This document shows, piece after piece, positions 13,329 through 21,546 of a DNA stretch of 43,201 bases. The notes below the pieces were generated by a model. The model was given only the letters and a program-made list of their open reading frames with translations. It was not told the DNA's origin and made no database searches. The position numbers and the translations under genes are program-made. This DNA comes from a virus: IMG/VR virus record IMGVR_UViG_3300023096_000009, positions 1-43,201 of that record. One strand, written 5' to 3'. How positions within the stretch are numbered: the first letter of the stretch is position 1; the number at the start of each line of letters is the position of its first letter.

Positions 13329-15407
13329 CTATTCCTCAATAACGGGAACGACGACACTGCCGGCCGATACCGGCGGGGTCGTTTCAATTCCGGAGCCGTT
13401 GAAGGCGGTCACCCACACGCGATAAGTGTCGGGATCGAGGCCTTCAATGGTGAAGGTGTCTATGGTGTTCGCCGCGCCGTAGCGCGTCGCCACCAGATCG
13501 GCGGAGGTGAACACGGACGACGTGCCGAGATAAATCTTGGCGCCCCGATAGTTCGCGCTGTTGCCGCCGCGCCAGCGCACATCGATGTCGCCGGTGTCCT
13601 CATCCGCCGAAACCGTGGTGACTTGCGCCGCCGGGGTCGGGTCGACCGCATTGGCGACAGCGTTCTCAACCATGGCCCAATTCGACACCCGACCGCCCGT
13701 GCCGCGATACCTGACGCGAAGGTCATAGGCCGCACCTGCGCTGACGCCGACGGCCTCGGCCGTGTTGTCATCCTGCGACACCGGAATGCTAGTCCAGGCG
13801 TTCGCCCCGTGCGGCGATATCTGTGCTTCGGCCTGAAGATCAAGCCGTGGCTTGGCGTCCCATGACAGTAGAATGGCCGCCACAAGATCACCGCCGCCGG
13901 TGGCACGAGACGACGAAGCCCAGATGACACCCGCAGGCGGAAACAGGGTGAAGACAGGCGCGGGGGCAGGCACGGCCGGTGCCGTACCTTCCTCGGTAGC
14001 CGGGTCGAACGCATAGGCGTCGGGTCCGAATGACGACAACTGCAGCGAGACCGACATCGTGCCGGGATCAAGCTCCACGTTGAGCACCTCGAACGTCTCG
14101 TCGATGCCGGCATCGCTTATTTGCACGCGGATCCAGCGCTGATCCCAGGCATTGAGACCGTGCAGGTTCGTGCGCAGCGTGATCTGCCAGCGCGGGCTAT
14201 TGCGGTGCTGGATGATCTTGGCCAGCCGGCGGGCGAGATTGTGGTGTTGAACCTCGTAGGTGTCGACGCTTTGGGACAGTTCGCCCTGCTCGGCTATCAG
14301 GGCCTCATCGCGCCACGGATCGGAGGTGGCCTCTGAGTAATCCTTGGCCGGGTTGGTGTACTTGATGATGACGATATTCGAGGCGGAGAACGGCCCGCTG
14401 CCATCGGTGATCTCGTAACCGAGGATGTGATCGTCGGAAATGGTGACGCTGGTCGCCACCCATTTGCCTGCCAGCACCCCGATCTTGCCTTCGCCGGTCA
14501 GGAACAACCGGCCATCCATGGCGCGCAGGATGCGCTCGATCACCGAAGCCGGGTCGGCCTCGAAGCTGTAGGACAGCGAGCCGTGATAGCGCGGTATGGA
14601 GCCGCCTGCCTTCAGCCCGGTTGCCTCGTCGCAGACATTGGCGGCCGCGATGAACAGATCGGTGTCGATCAGGCTGGACGAGATTCGCGCGCCATCGGCG
14701 TGGGTGAGATAGTCCCGCAGGATGAGCGCCATATTGGCGGTCCAGGCCGTGGAGCCGCTGCGCGGGTCATACACCCGCACCCCGCGCATGACGGCGTTCA
14801 CCTGCGGAATGCGCTCCGGGTAGACTGCGCTGAAATCCTCCTGCACCACGGCGCGGGCCAGGATATGGGCATAAGCCAGACCCTTGAGCTGGTGCGCCGT
14901 CGACCAGACGTCGGTCCCGAAGCGCTCTATCAGCATGGCGACCGCGCTTTGAGTGCTTGACCCGCGATAGGGATAGATACCGACGCCGCGCGAATTCTGC
15001 GGCGCATCGACCGCCATGCCGCTGTCGCCGCCGGACAGCGAGTAGATATTATTGTCGATGTAGAAGGTCTCATAGGCGTCGATGAGACCCTGACCAAACA
15101 CCAGCAGCTGGTGCAGATTGCCGTTCTCGGTCTCGATAAACACCAGCGACCCGCCCGCCTTCAGGCGGCCATAGTGCCGGGTGCGGGCTGACACCGATTG
15201 CCGAATGATGCCGGACACATCCTGCGGGCGGGGCGATGTCGGCTTCTCCCCGAATAGCGCATTGGCTGCATAAGACAGGCCGAGAGACAGGCCGATCCCG
15301 ATGACGCCGGAAGCGATCACACCGAGCCCGGTGAGTGCGGCCGCCGTACCGAAGAGCGCCGTGGTTCCCGTGGCGACCGCGAGCGCGCCGACGATAGCTC
15401 CGGGCAT
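13329..15407 (-). CDS. Tail tip / central fibre (host-specificity J-like) protein
   Basis: A 692-residue protein, start at 15407 (MPGAIVGALAVATG) where its ATG overlaps the stop of the upstream gene by one base; a longer frame to 15890 is a shadow of that gene. Residues 1-60 are a hydrophobic alanine/glycine-rich segment, as in many tail-tip proteins that enter the membrane. Then a baseplate-hub-like core (about 75-440) and fibronectin type III-like modules in the C-terminal third (PPAGVIWASSS..., and DPDTYRVWVTAFNGSGIE). The order after tape measure and the DUF6950-type gene fits siphovirus tail tips. It probably forms the tip and positions the receptor-binding protein. Confidence 0.8.
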   Translation of the reverse strand: MPGAIVGALAVATGTTALFGTAAALTGLGVIASGVIGIGLSLGLSYAANALFGEKPTSPRPQDVSGIIRQSVSARTRHYGRLKAGGSLVFIETENGNLHQLLVFGQGLIDAYETFYIDNNIYSLSGGDSGMAVDAPQNSRGVGIYPYRGSSTQSAVAMLIERFGTDVWSTAHQLKGLAYAHILARAVVQEDFSAVYPERIPQVNAVMRGVRVYDPRSGSTAWTANMALILRDYLTHADGARISSSLIDTDLFIAAANVCDEATGLKAGGSIPRYHGSLSYSFEADPASVIERILRAMDGRLFLTGEGKIGVLAGKWVATSVTISDDHILGYEITDGSGPFSASNIVIIKYTNPAKDYSEATSDPWRDEALIAEQGELSQSVDTYEVQHHNLARRLAKIIQHRNSPRWQITLRTNLHGLNAWDQRWIRVQISDAGIDETFEVLNVELDPGTMSVSLQLSSFGPDAYAFDPATEEGTAPAVPAPAPVFTLFPPAGVIWASSSRATGGGDLVAAILLSWDAKPRLDLQAEAQISPHGANAWTSIPVSQDDNTAEAVGVSAGAAYDLRVRYRGTGGRVSNWAMVENAVANAVDPTPAAQVTTVSADEDTGDIDVRWRGGNSANYRGAKIYLGTSSVFTSADLVATRYGAANTIDTFTIEGLDPDTYRVWVTAFNGSGIETTPPVSAGSVVVPVIEE

Positions 15408-15805
15408 CAGATGCTCCACGCCGCGACGACGCGGCAGTCTCGAATGGCGGCGATGCCGCGATGTGCCTTGATTGCCCAGAAGCCGGCCTGCGTGCGGATG
15501 GCGCCCCACCACCGGCCAGCATGGCGAACAACTGCAAAATCTCCGGGCACCGGTTTCGTGGTGCGGCGCGCTCCAACGGATCGGGCCAACTTCTCCACCA
15601 GCCGCGGCAGGTTCCGATTTGCCGAGAGAATGGCCGAGCAGCTCGCTTCGTCGACATAGGCGCCGCGAAGGTGTGCGGCCGGGTCGGAGCCGTGATTGAC
15701 CTGCCACCAATCCGCGAGCATCAGCGCGCAATCGAGCACGCCATAGCCGAAGGGCTGCCGCGCCAGGTCGGCGAGGAAGTCGGAAAGCGAGGCGCGCATG
15801 CTCAA
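15407..15805 (-). CDS. DUF6950-like tail component (Cys-His, NlpC/P60-like)
   Basis: A 132-residue protein with the motif FGYGVLDCALMLADWW (Cys at about residue 26) and a later GDFAVVRHAGRWWGAI segment supplying a His; this Cys-His arrangement and position are those of the small phage tail protein family DUF6950, related to papain-like peptidoglycan peptidases. It could open the cell wall during entry or assist tail assembly. Its start at 15805 overlaps the stop of the preceding gene, and its stop overlaps the tip gene start. Confidence 0.75.
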   Translation of the reverse strand: MSMRASLSDFLADLARQPFGYGVLDCALMLADWWQVNHGSDPAAHLRGAYVDEASCSAILSANRNLPRLVEKLARSVGARRTTKPVPGDFAVVRHAGRWWGAIRTQAGFWAIKAHRGIAAIRDCRVVAAWSI

Positions 15806-16380
15806 TAATCCGGGAAGATAATGGTCTTCTGGTCGATGCCGGCGACGCGCTCCAGCCCCCGATCGCCGGGGTAGCGCTGTTGCTGGTCACGGTCGGTGAG
15901 GTATCCGAAGCCAGGCCGCCGACGGGTCACGAAGGGTGTCTCCGCCGACACCGACACGGTGTAAACCGGCCCGTCTTCTCCCTGCGCCATGGTCTGCGTC
16001 AGGCGATCCATTAAGCGCATCGAGACGGCGTAGGGCGAGTCGAGCGTCTGCCACGCCTCATCGAAAAACTGGAGATAGACCAGCACGGCGCGCCCGTAAT
16101 ATTCCTCGCGCTCTCCGCGTGCGATCGACGCGAAGCGTGCATCGACGCCGGAAAGGGTGAGCGTTTGTTCCGGCGCGGTGCCGTTGATGGCCTGCTGTAG
16201 CCCGGTCAGCGAGCCAAGACCCGCCAGTCCTTCCCAAACCTTGCTGTCCTGCGTGCCCAGCGGGCCGAACCCATTCCAAAGCCGTACGGTGCTGGAGGCG
16301 AACCGGAACTCGACAAGATAATCGAGCCGCACCAGCCGGCCCTCCATCTGCTCTTTGACAGCAGCGGAGAAATTCATCAC
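15802..16380 (-). CDS. Minor tail / distal tail protein (DUF2163-like)
   Basis: A 192-residue protein with features of minor tail proteins between tape measure and tip: YLVEFRFASSTVRLWNGFG, an AINGTAPEQTLTLSGVD block, and the C-terminal pattern RRRPGFGYLTDRDQQQRYPG. In gene-transfer-agent-like gene order this position holds the distal tail protein. It overlaps the tape measure stop by 4 bp. The family assignment is by pattern and order. Confidence 0.7.
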   Translation of the reverse strand: MMNFSAAVKEQMEGRLVRLDYLVEFRFASSTVRLWNGFGPLGTQDSKVWEGLAGLGSLTGLQQAINGTAPEQTLTLSGVDARFASIARGEREEYYGRAVLVYLQFFDEAWQTLDSPYAVSMRLMDRLTQTMAQGEDGPVYTVSVSAETPFVTRRRPGFGYLTDRDQQQRYPGDRGLERVAGIDQKTIIFPDY

Positions 16381-18506
16381 GCGCCCCGCTGCTGGAAGCT
16401 GCCGCCGATGCCCGGCACCGCTCGCTTCATCTGCTGGGCAAGGCGGGCATCGCGAGCGTCAAGCTCGCCGCGCATCTGCCGCAGGACACGATCATCCACC
16501 GAGCCCTGCACAACGATCGAGGTGCCGCCGATCGTGATGGGGCCGCCACCCCTTCCCGAAAGGCTGGGCAGGTTCGGCACACCGACCGGGCCACCAGAGG
16601 CCATCCGGCCGATGCGGCCGGAATTGATGGCATCGAGCAGCGGGCCGAATTTGCGCGCCTGTGAAGCACGCACGACGAACTCCCCATTGCTCAGCATCAT
16701 CGGGATGCTGTCCGATGTCCCCGTGCCACGGCCCCTTATGCCGCCGCCAGTCGCAGCGTGACCGATGCCGCCAGCGCCAACGCTGCCCCCGGTGGCGAGC
16801 CCACCGAACAGGGCGCCCAGTACCCCGCCGCCGCCACCTGCGTCGAAGAGGCTGTTCAGCGCCATGTCGAGCATCTTGTCGAGAACGCCGTCCAACGCGT
16901 TCGACAGAGCTTCCGCCGCGCTCGTGCCTTGCCGCAAATCCGAGACGAATCCACCAAGGGCGCTGCGGCCCATATCGTTGATGTCACCGAAGGTCTGCCG
17001 AGCATCCCCAAGCGCCGCCGTCTGCTGGCCATACGCATCGGCGACCTGCTTGATGGCCGCTATCTGCTCCGGAGCGAGCTCAATGCTCGCCAGGTCGGTC
17101 TCGCCTTTACGGCGGGCTTCCTCGCGGAGGTCATAGAGCGCCGACTGTTCGAGTTCGAGCGCCACCCGGCGGCTTTCCTGTACGGCGGCCCCCTGGCCAA
17201 TCATCTGCTGCTCGGCGGCGAGCGCGGCGGTGCGATCGCGTACCGCCTGAATGTCGGCGGTGAAACGGTCATCAGCATCACGACGCGGAACCTTGGCGCC
17301 GCCGGCCTTTTTCTGCCGCTTGCCTAAATCGGCGGGTCGGGCGGTTGGTGTCGGGGCGCCCGGCATCGCGATGCCGCCCGAGAAGTTCAAGCCATCCTGG
17401 GCGCCGCCGCCATAGGCTTCGATCGCCGCCGTGGCGACAGCATCGATGCGCGCAACTACCTGCTTCTCAAGCGCCGCCTCGTCGGCGGCGAGCTGGGTGC
17501 GAAGTTCAGTGACACCCGCAGCCGACATTCCCCCTCGGGCTGGCCGGCCTGTAGTATTGACGTTAAGCCGGCGCTGCGTCTCGGCGAGTTGACCTTGCGC
17601 CGCGGCGACTGGGTCGCTGATGGCGAGGCCGTTGATAATGCCGGCCATCGCCTGGAAGGCCTGCGCAACCCGTCCAGAAGCCCCAACGGCTTGATCCATC
17701 TTTCCAACAATCGTGGCGAGCGAGGTACCGAGATTGCTAAGGGCCTGATCGACAGTCGGTATCGAGGTCGAAAAAGCCCGCTCGATATCGGGCGCACTCT
17801 TGATGATGGCGTTGAACACTCGATCGGCAACGAGTTCACCGGCCTCGGCCATTTCGCGCAGCGCGCTGACATTGACGCCAAACTCGGCCGCGATCGCCTT
17901 CGCGATGGGCGGGGCATTCTCCATAATGGAGTTGAATTCGTCGCCGCGCAGCACGCCGCTGGCAAGTGCCTGGCTGAACTGTCTGGATGCGGAAGAGGCC
18001 TCGGCAGCCGCCGTTCCCGAAAGGATAAAGCCCTTGGTGATGGTCTCGGTCGCGACACCGACCGCCGCCTGCGACACGCCGAGTTCTGCTGTCGTCGACA
18101 GCAGCCGTGTGTAAAGCTGACCCACACCCTCAAGTGGCGCCCGAGCCCGCATTGCAATGGCAACAATCTCATTCTGTGTGCGAGCGACGCCCTCGCCCTC
18201 AACGCCGAGCGCGCGCAGCCGATTGCCCAGGTTAGTATAGGCGTCGGCCGCCTTGGTGATTTCCGCCACAGTGATGATGCCGGCCGCAGCTCCCGCCCAT
18301 CCCTTTAAGCTGCTGCCGATCGATGCCTTGATGGTCGTGGCCAACCGAGACATGGAGGCGTCAATTTTCTTGCCCATGGTAGAGAATTCTCGCTCGACCC
18401 GGTTTGTGGTGCCAGCGATGTCCGATTCCAGCTTCTTGAGCTGGCGCCGAATGTTGGCCGTGTCGGTGCTGATCGAGATGATCAGGTCATCGGTTTTGTC
18501 GGCCAT
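16377..18506 (-). CDS. Tape measure protein
   Basis: A 709-residue protein with the N-terminal tape-measure domain: SISTDTANIRRQLKKLE, AADAYTNLGNRLRALG, VGQLYTRLLSTTAELGV and LRGDEFNSIMENAPPI are hallmark phrases of the family (about residues 10-220). The centre is helical and alanine-rich, then glycine-rich runs and a C-terminal helical segment. It sets tail length and is threaded into the cell during injection; at 709 residues a tail of about 100 nm would be expected. It follows directly on the chaperone genes, the normal order. Confidence 0.9.
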   Translation of the reverse strand: MADKTDDLIISISTDTANIRRQLKKLESDIAGTTNRVEREFSTMGKKIDASMSRLATTIKASIGSSLKGWAGAAAGIITVAEITKAADAYTNLGNRLRALGVEGEGVARTQNEIVAIAMRARAPLEGVGQLYTRLLSTTAELGVSQAAVGVATETITKGFILSGTAAAEASSASRQFSQALASGVLRGDEFNSIMENAPPIAKAIAAEFGVNVSALREMAEAGELVADRVFNAIIKSAPDIERAFSTSIPTVDQALSNLGTSLATIVGKMDQAVGASGRVAQAFQAMAGIINGLAISDPVAAAQGQLAETQRRLNVNTTGRPARGGMSAAGVTELRTQLAADEAALEKQVVARIDAVATAAIEAYGGGAQDGLNFSGGIAMPGAPTPTARPADLGKRQKKAGGAKVPRRDADDRFTADIQAVRDRTAALAAEQQMIGQGAAVQESRRVALELEQSALYDLREEARRKGETDLASIELAPEQIAAIKQVADAYGQQTAALGDARQTFGDINDMGRSALGGFVSDLRQGTSAAEALSNALDGVLDKMLDMALNSLFDAGGGGGVLGALFGGLATGGSVGAGGIGHAATGGGIRGRGTGTSDSIPMMLSNGEFVVRASQARKFGPLLDAINSGRIGRMASGGPVGVPNLPSLSGRGGGPITIGGTSIVVQGSVDDRVLRQMRGELDARDARLAQQMKRAVPGIGGSFQQRGA

Positions 18507-18509
18507 AGG

Positions 18510-18734
18510 TCACCCGTATTTTGCGAGAAGGTCAGCGATCTCGTCGTCGCTCGGCGGCTCAATGGCCGGCTTCGCGCCATTGGCTTCAGCGAAGCCCTCA
18601 TGCGCGGCGACAAACTCAGTGAGGGTGGCCGCCCAGAACTCCGCCGGCTTCCAGTGCAGCGCTCCGAAGGCGATTTTCATCCATCGCCGCCAGGGGAAGG
18701 GCTCGCTCAGCCCGTTGTCCCGGCGGCTTCGGCG
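18510..18734 (-). CDS. Tail assembly chaperone, frameshift extension (T-like)
   Basis: A second reading frame overlapping the end of the chaperone gene. It encodes FPW-RRWMKIAFGALHWKP-FWAAT..., matching small GTA-type proteins with an FPW/W..M/FW pattern (TIGR02216-like), and ends at 18510-18512. It has no ATG/GTG/TTG before the FPW motif; only a CTG at 18710 or an internal ATG at 18680, which would cut off FPW. It lies in the -1 frame of the upstream gene and is open from the GGGAAAC heptamer, so a fused 177-residue product is the likely form, as with lambda G-T. Confidence 0.75.
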   Translation of the reverse strand, partial: RRSRRDNGLSEPFPWRRWMKIAFGALHWKPAEFWAATLTEFVAAHEGFAEANGAKPAIEPPSDDEIADLLAKYG

Positions 18735-19042
18735 TTTCCCGACTGGCCCTCAAAATGATGGCCCAGCGCCAAGGTGATCGCGTCGGCGATGGCGTCGAAG
18801 TGGGAGAGCTTCAACTGACGCAGCGCCGCCTCGCGGTCGCCCCCAACAGTCATAAATTGAATGGCGGCCATGGCGGCCGCCACCTCCACCCGCGTGAGCC
18901 GGTCGAAAAGCTCCTCCATGGATTTGCAGCCGAGCTGGGTCGAGACTGAGGCCAGACCTTCCATAGTAGCGGCGATAACCAGTTCGGTATCGCCGATGGT
19001 GAGCGCGACTTCGCCGCGCGCCCCGTTTACCGGAAGTGCCAT
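18707..19042 (-). CDS. Tail assembly chaperone, zero-frame product (G-like)
   Basis: A 111-residue protein, MALPVNGARGEVALTIGDTE..., of the gene-transfer-agent/phage family found between major tail protein and tape measure (a short N-terminal beta part, then helical AAAMAAIQFMTVGGDREAAL). It binds the tape measure during tail tube growth. The stop lies after the frameshift heptamer at 18734-18740; a fraction of ribosomes would switch frame and add the 74-residue extension. Confidence 0.8.
   Translation of the reverse strand: MALPVNGARGEVALTIGDTELVIAATMEGLASVSTQLGCKSMEELFDRLTRVEVAAAMAAIQFMTVGGDREAALRQLKLSHFDAIADAITLALGHHFEGQSGNAEAAGTTG
18734..18740 (-). promoter_or_regulatory. Programmed -1 ribosomal frameshift slippery site GGGAAAC
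   Basis: Read on the minus strand in the zero frame of the chaperone gene as G GGA AAC, the exact X XXY YYZ form. Lambda uses GGGAAAG at the corresponding point between G and T. It occurs 9 codons before the zero-frame stop (18707-18709), within the open overlap with the downstream frame. Confidence 0.75.
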
Positions 19043-19044
19043 GA

Positions 19045-19470
19045 TCAGACCTCAGCGGTGAAGGTCAGCTTGCCGGCAGCGGAGAAGGTGGCGGAGAACT
19101 CCATATTGCCTTCCAGTTCGCCGGAAAACTCGAAGTCGGAGACCATCCACGGCCCCTTGAAGCTGCCGACGCCAGGCACGACGACATCGGCATTGAAGAT
19201 CGTGCCGTCCTGCACATGACCGAGCAGGATGCCGCTGGGACCGCCGCTGACAAACTTGCCCGAGCCGCTGAAGGTGCGGCTGAGAATGCCGGGCACCGAG
19301 GTCTTCTGCACCGGGCCGGCAGGGTTGGTGCAGTCGGCCGTCGTGGTGTCGACCTCATTGGCCGACAGATTGAAAGTGCGCGCCGCGAAGCCGCACAGAT
19401 TGGCGAAGACTTCGGGATCTGCCGCGTTGCCGATCTTGATGAGAAGGGCGCGACCGACAACCTGGGGCAT
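19045..19470 (-). CDS. Major tail tube protein
   Basis: A 141-residue protein beginning MPQVVGRALLIKIGNAADPE, with the tail-tube pattern VFANLCGFAARTFNLSANEVDTT and a beta-rich C-terminal half (MVSDFEFSGELEGNMEFSAT), the usual layout of phage major tail protein. The ATG at 19470 follows TGAGGTTTG, a good ribosome site, and is preferred to a TTG at 19476. It lies just upstream of the chaperones and tape measure. An intrinsic terminator at 19484-19506 separates it from the gene before. Confidence 0.85.
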   Translation of the reverse strand: MPQVVGRALLIKIGNAADPEVFANLCGFAARTFNLSANEVDTTTADCTNPAGPVQKTSVPGILSRTFSGSGKFVSGGPSGILLGHVQDGTIFNADVVVPGVGSFKGPWMVSDFEFSGELEGNMEFSATFSAAGKLTFTAEV

Positions 19471-19483
19471 GATCAAACCTCAT

Positions 19484-19506
19484 AAAAAAGCCCGCGCGAG
19501 GCGGGC
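19484..19506 (-). terminator. Internal intrinsic terminator upstream of the major tail protein
   Basis: A 6-bp GC stem (GCCCGC with GCGGGC; 19490-19495 and 19501-19506), a 5-nt loop, and six T on the minus strand (A run at 19484-19489). It lies between the DUF3168 gene (stop 19531) and the tail tube gene. In a continuous late operon it would be an attenuator or read-through terminator that separates head and tail expression levels. Confidence 0.7.
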
Positions 19507-19530
19507 GGCTGGGCGGGATGGGAGCGACGG

Positions 19531-19938
19531 CTATTGCCGTTGCACGTAGGCGGCGAATTCCATGACGGCGTGGGTCGTCAGGCCGTCGGGGTCGGTAAAC
19601 ACCCGGTTCAACCGGTGCTCGATTGAACTAAGTATAAATGGCATCGGGAGCGTCACTGGCGCCTGATGCAGGGCGTCGGTCACAGCGTCGGCGATGGAGT
19701 TCGCCTCGTCGGCGTTTGGCTCTACCGACCAGCCGTGCAGCGTGATGTTGACATCGAAGGCGCGGAGGCATGTGCCATCGGCAGGCCGGACATCGACCGC
19801 GCCGTAATTGACATACGGCATCTTTCTGCCGGCCTTCACGCGGTCGAATATCTTCGCGCCGACGATGGCAGAAATGGCGCTGTCAGCTGCCAGCCAGGCT
19901 ATGATCGCGGCCTTCAATTCGTTCTGCAGCGACGCCAT
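19531..19938 (-). CDS. Tail completion protein (DUF3168)
   Basis: A 135-residue protein: MASLQNELKAAIIAWLAADS, then VGAKIFDRVKAGRKMPYVNYG and FDVNITLHGWSVEPN, the pattern of the DUF3168 tail-terminator family that caps the tail tube and joins it to the head. Position between the HK97 gp10-like gene and the tail tube protein agrees. Confidence 0.85.
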   Translation of the reverse strand: MASLQNELKAAIIAWLAADSAISAIVGAKIFDRVKAGRKMPYVNYGAVDVRPADGTCLRAFDVNITLHGWSVEPNADEANSIADAVTDALHQAPVTLPMPFILSSIEHRLNRVFTDPDGLTTHAVMEFAAYVQRQ

Positions 19939-19940
19939 TG

Positions 19941-20405
19941 CTAACCCTTCCGCACCTTGCGCACCGCTTTATTCACGGCCGTGGCGATCTTGCGCTTGGC
20001 CTTCCGCCGCATCGCCCGCCACGTAGGAAAGATGTGGGGCTGTGCCGCCGTGCCAGGGTGCTTGCTGCCGGCGAACTTGCCGCCATTGACGTGAGGGGCC
20101 GTGCCGAATTCGAGAAACCGCCAGATGTACTGGGCGAATAGGCCGGCGGCATCCAGGTCTTTGCTGGCACCGATACCCGTCAGCTTCTTGGCAGCGGGAT
20201 TGTCCCGGAGATACCCACCCGCGATGCTATCCGCATACTTGTCAGTGGTACTCGATCCACGCGGTGCGCGGCTGCGAATGGCATTGGCAAGGTCGCGCGC
20301 GACGGCAAGCTTTGCGACTTCGGCCTGCTTTTCGGCCTCGGGCGCCAGGGTGCGAAGCCGGCGGTTCAGTTCCTCGCGCCCCAGAACCTTAGCCCGGATA
20401 GCCAT
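19941..20405 (-). CDS. HK97 gp10-like neck/tail protein
   Basis: A 154-residue basic protein beginning MAIRAKVLGREELNRRLRTL with YIWRFLEFGTAPHVNGGKFA, a hallmark (FLEFGT) of the HK97 gp10 family. The start at 20405 is used since it overlaps the preceding stop; the 20444 frame would extend into the upstream gene. It sits between the head-tail adaptor and tail completion genes, where the family always occurs. Confidence 0.85.
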   Translation of the reverse strand: MAIRAKVLGREELNRRLRTLAPEAEKQAEVAKLAVARDLANAIRSRAPRGSSTTDKYADSIAGGYLRDNPAAKKLTGIGASKDLDAAGLFAQYIWRFLEFGTAPHVNGGKFAGSKHPGTAAQPHIFPTWRAMRRKAKRKIATAVNKAVRKVRKG

Positions 20406-20737
20406 CAGGTCGCGACGCCGTCTTGCACGAGGATATCGAACCATTCGCGCAGGTCGTCGGGGTCGCTGATGGCGCGGATGTTGAATTCCCGTGAGACGTC
20501 CCGCGCATCGACCATGCGCCAGTCGGTGTCGACCTTCACCGCGCGGGTCTGCGAGCTTTGCCGCACGGTGATGATGTAGGGCTGCACGCCCGATAGCCGC
20601 GACGCCATAACATCCTCGCCGCCACGCAGCGGCTTGAAGCCGGCCGCGACGGTGAACACCGTCTCGAACGGCCCGTCGCCATCATTGGTGCGCTGCTGGA
20701 AATGCACGCGGTGTCGAAGGTTGCGCGGCTTTACCAT
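20405..20737 (-). CDS. Head-tail adaptor (head closure) protein
   Basis: A 110-residue protein with RNLRHRVHFQQRTNDGDGPF near the start and FDILVQDG at the end, the pattern of the phage head-tail joining/adaptor family (SPP1 gp16-like). It closes the connector after packaging. The ATG overlaps the upstream stop at 20737 and its stop overlaps the next start. Confidence 0.85.
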   Translation of the reverse strand: MVKPRNLRHRVHFQQRTNDGDGPFETVFTVAAGFKPLRGGEDVMASRLSGVQPYIITVRQSSQTRAVKVDTDWRMVDARDVSREFNIRAISDPDDLREWFDILVQDGVAT

Positions 20738-21273
20738 CAGCCGAATTTCCGAAGAGACGACAGCAGCGCGTCGAAGGCCCCGCGCCAGGCGTCGCCCTCG
20801 CGGTCATAATGGCCACGCACGTGCATCTTGATCGCGAGTTTCATGCGCTCTAGCGCGGCTTCGTCTAACTCGGTGCTGGCCTTGTACTGCACCCTGACGC
20901 TGTCACAGCCGAAGGTCACCGCCGGCCAGGTTGCACCCGATTTCAACCGGATGGCATTGCCGACAATCTCATAAAGCGCAGCACTTGCGGTTGCCGACGC
21001 TCCAGCGGTGTTGATGTAGAAAACCGACACTATTTCTTTGAGGTCTGGGTATGGCAGAGGCATCCAGCTATGGAAGCTGTCGAATGTCGCTTCCAGCGTC
21101 TGGAGTCCGATCGCGCGCCCGAGCCAGCCAAGCGGCCCGTCAATCTCGCTCTGCGCGGCGACGATAAGATCGTCGATCATCTCATTGTCGTCGGCGTGGT
21201 CTACACGAAGGAACGCCTTGGCGTCGTCGAGCGTGACGACCGGCTCGGGCGAAGAGATGACGCGCACCGGCAT
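20737..21273 (-). CDS. Head-tail connector protein (gp6-like)
   Basis: A 178-residue protein with the pattern of HK97 gp6-type connectors: SPEPVVTLDDAKAFLRVD, DDLIVAAQSEIDGPLGWLG and a helical C-terminus. It would form the ring attached to the portal. It lies just after the small capsid-region gene and before the adaptor. Confidence 0.85.
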   Translation of the reverse strand: MPVRVISSPEPVVTLDDAKAFLRVDHADDNEMIDDLIVAAQSEIDGPLGWLGRAIGLQTLEATFDSFHSWMPLPYPDLKEIVSVFYINTAGASATASAALYEIVGNAIRLKSGATWPAVTFGCDSVRVQYKASTELDEAALERMKLAIKMHVRGHYDREGDAWRGAFDALLSSLRKFG

Positions 21274-21276
21274 AGC

Positions 21277-21474
21277 TCAGCCGGCCTTGTTGGCGAGCTT
21301 GCGGTCGGCCTTGTTCTTCGGCGGCACCGCGGCTTTTTCGCCAGCGGTAATGGCGAGTCCGCGCGTCACCAGCGACCGGCCAGCGCCGTCTTCGACCTCG
21401 AATTCATCGCCTGGACGGATGCTGTCGGAACGCACCGCTGAGATATGCAGGGTGTCGATGGCCTTGAGCTTCAT
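21277..21474 (-). CDS. Small capsid-region protein, unknown
   Basis: A 65-residue basic protein: MKLKAIDTLHISAVRSDSIR, a beta-barrel-like part (GDEFEVEDGAGRSLVTRGLA) and a lysine-rich tail. Small proteins of this kind between the major capsid and connector genes are common in alphaproteobacterial siphoviruses, sometimes capsid decoration or head-completion proteins. No family recognised. Confidence 0.6.
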   Translation of the reverse strand: MKLKAIDTLHISAVRSDSIRPGDEFEVEDGAGRSLVTRGLAITAGEKAAVPPKNKADRKLANKAG

Positions 21475-21498
21475 GGCAGTGACCTCCGTGGATGGTAA

Positions 21499-21520
21499 GA
21501 GCCCGGCCGAAGCCGGGCTC
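21499..21520 (-). terminator. UUCG-loop hairpin after the major capsid gene
   Basis: A 9-bp perfect stem (GAGCCCGGC with GCCGGGCTC) closed by TTCG on the minus strand, followed by CTTACC with only a weak T-run. It lies between the major capsid gene (stop 21547) and the next gene. UUCG hairpins are very stable, so it could be a weak terminator or protect the capsid mRNA 3' end. Confidence 0.5.
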
Positions 21521-21546
21521 CATGCTGCTGCGGCCGAGGCCGGCTA

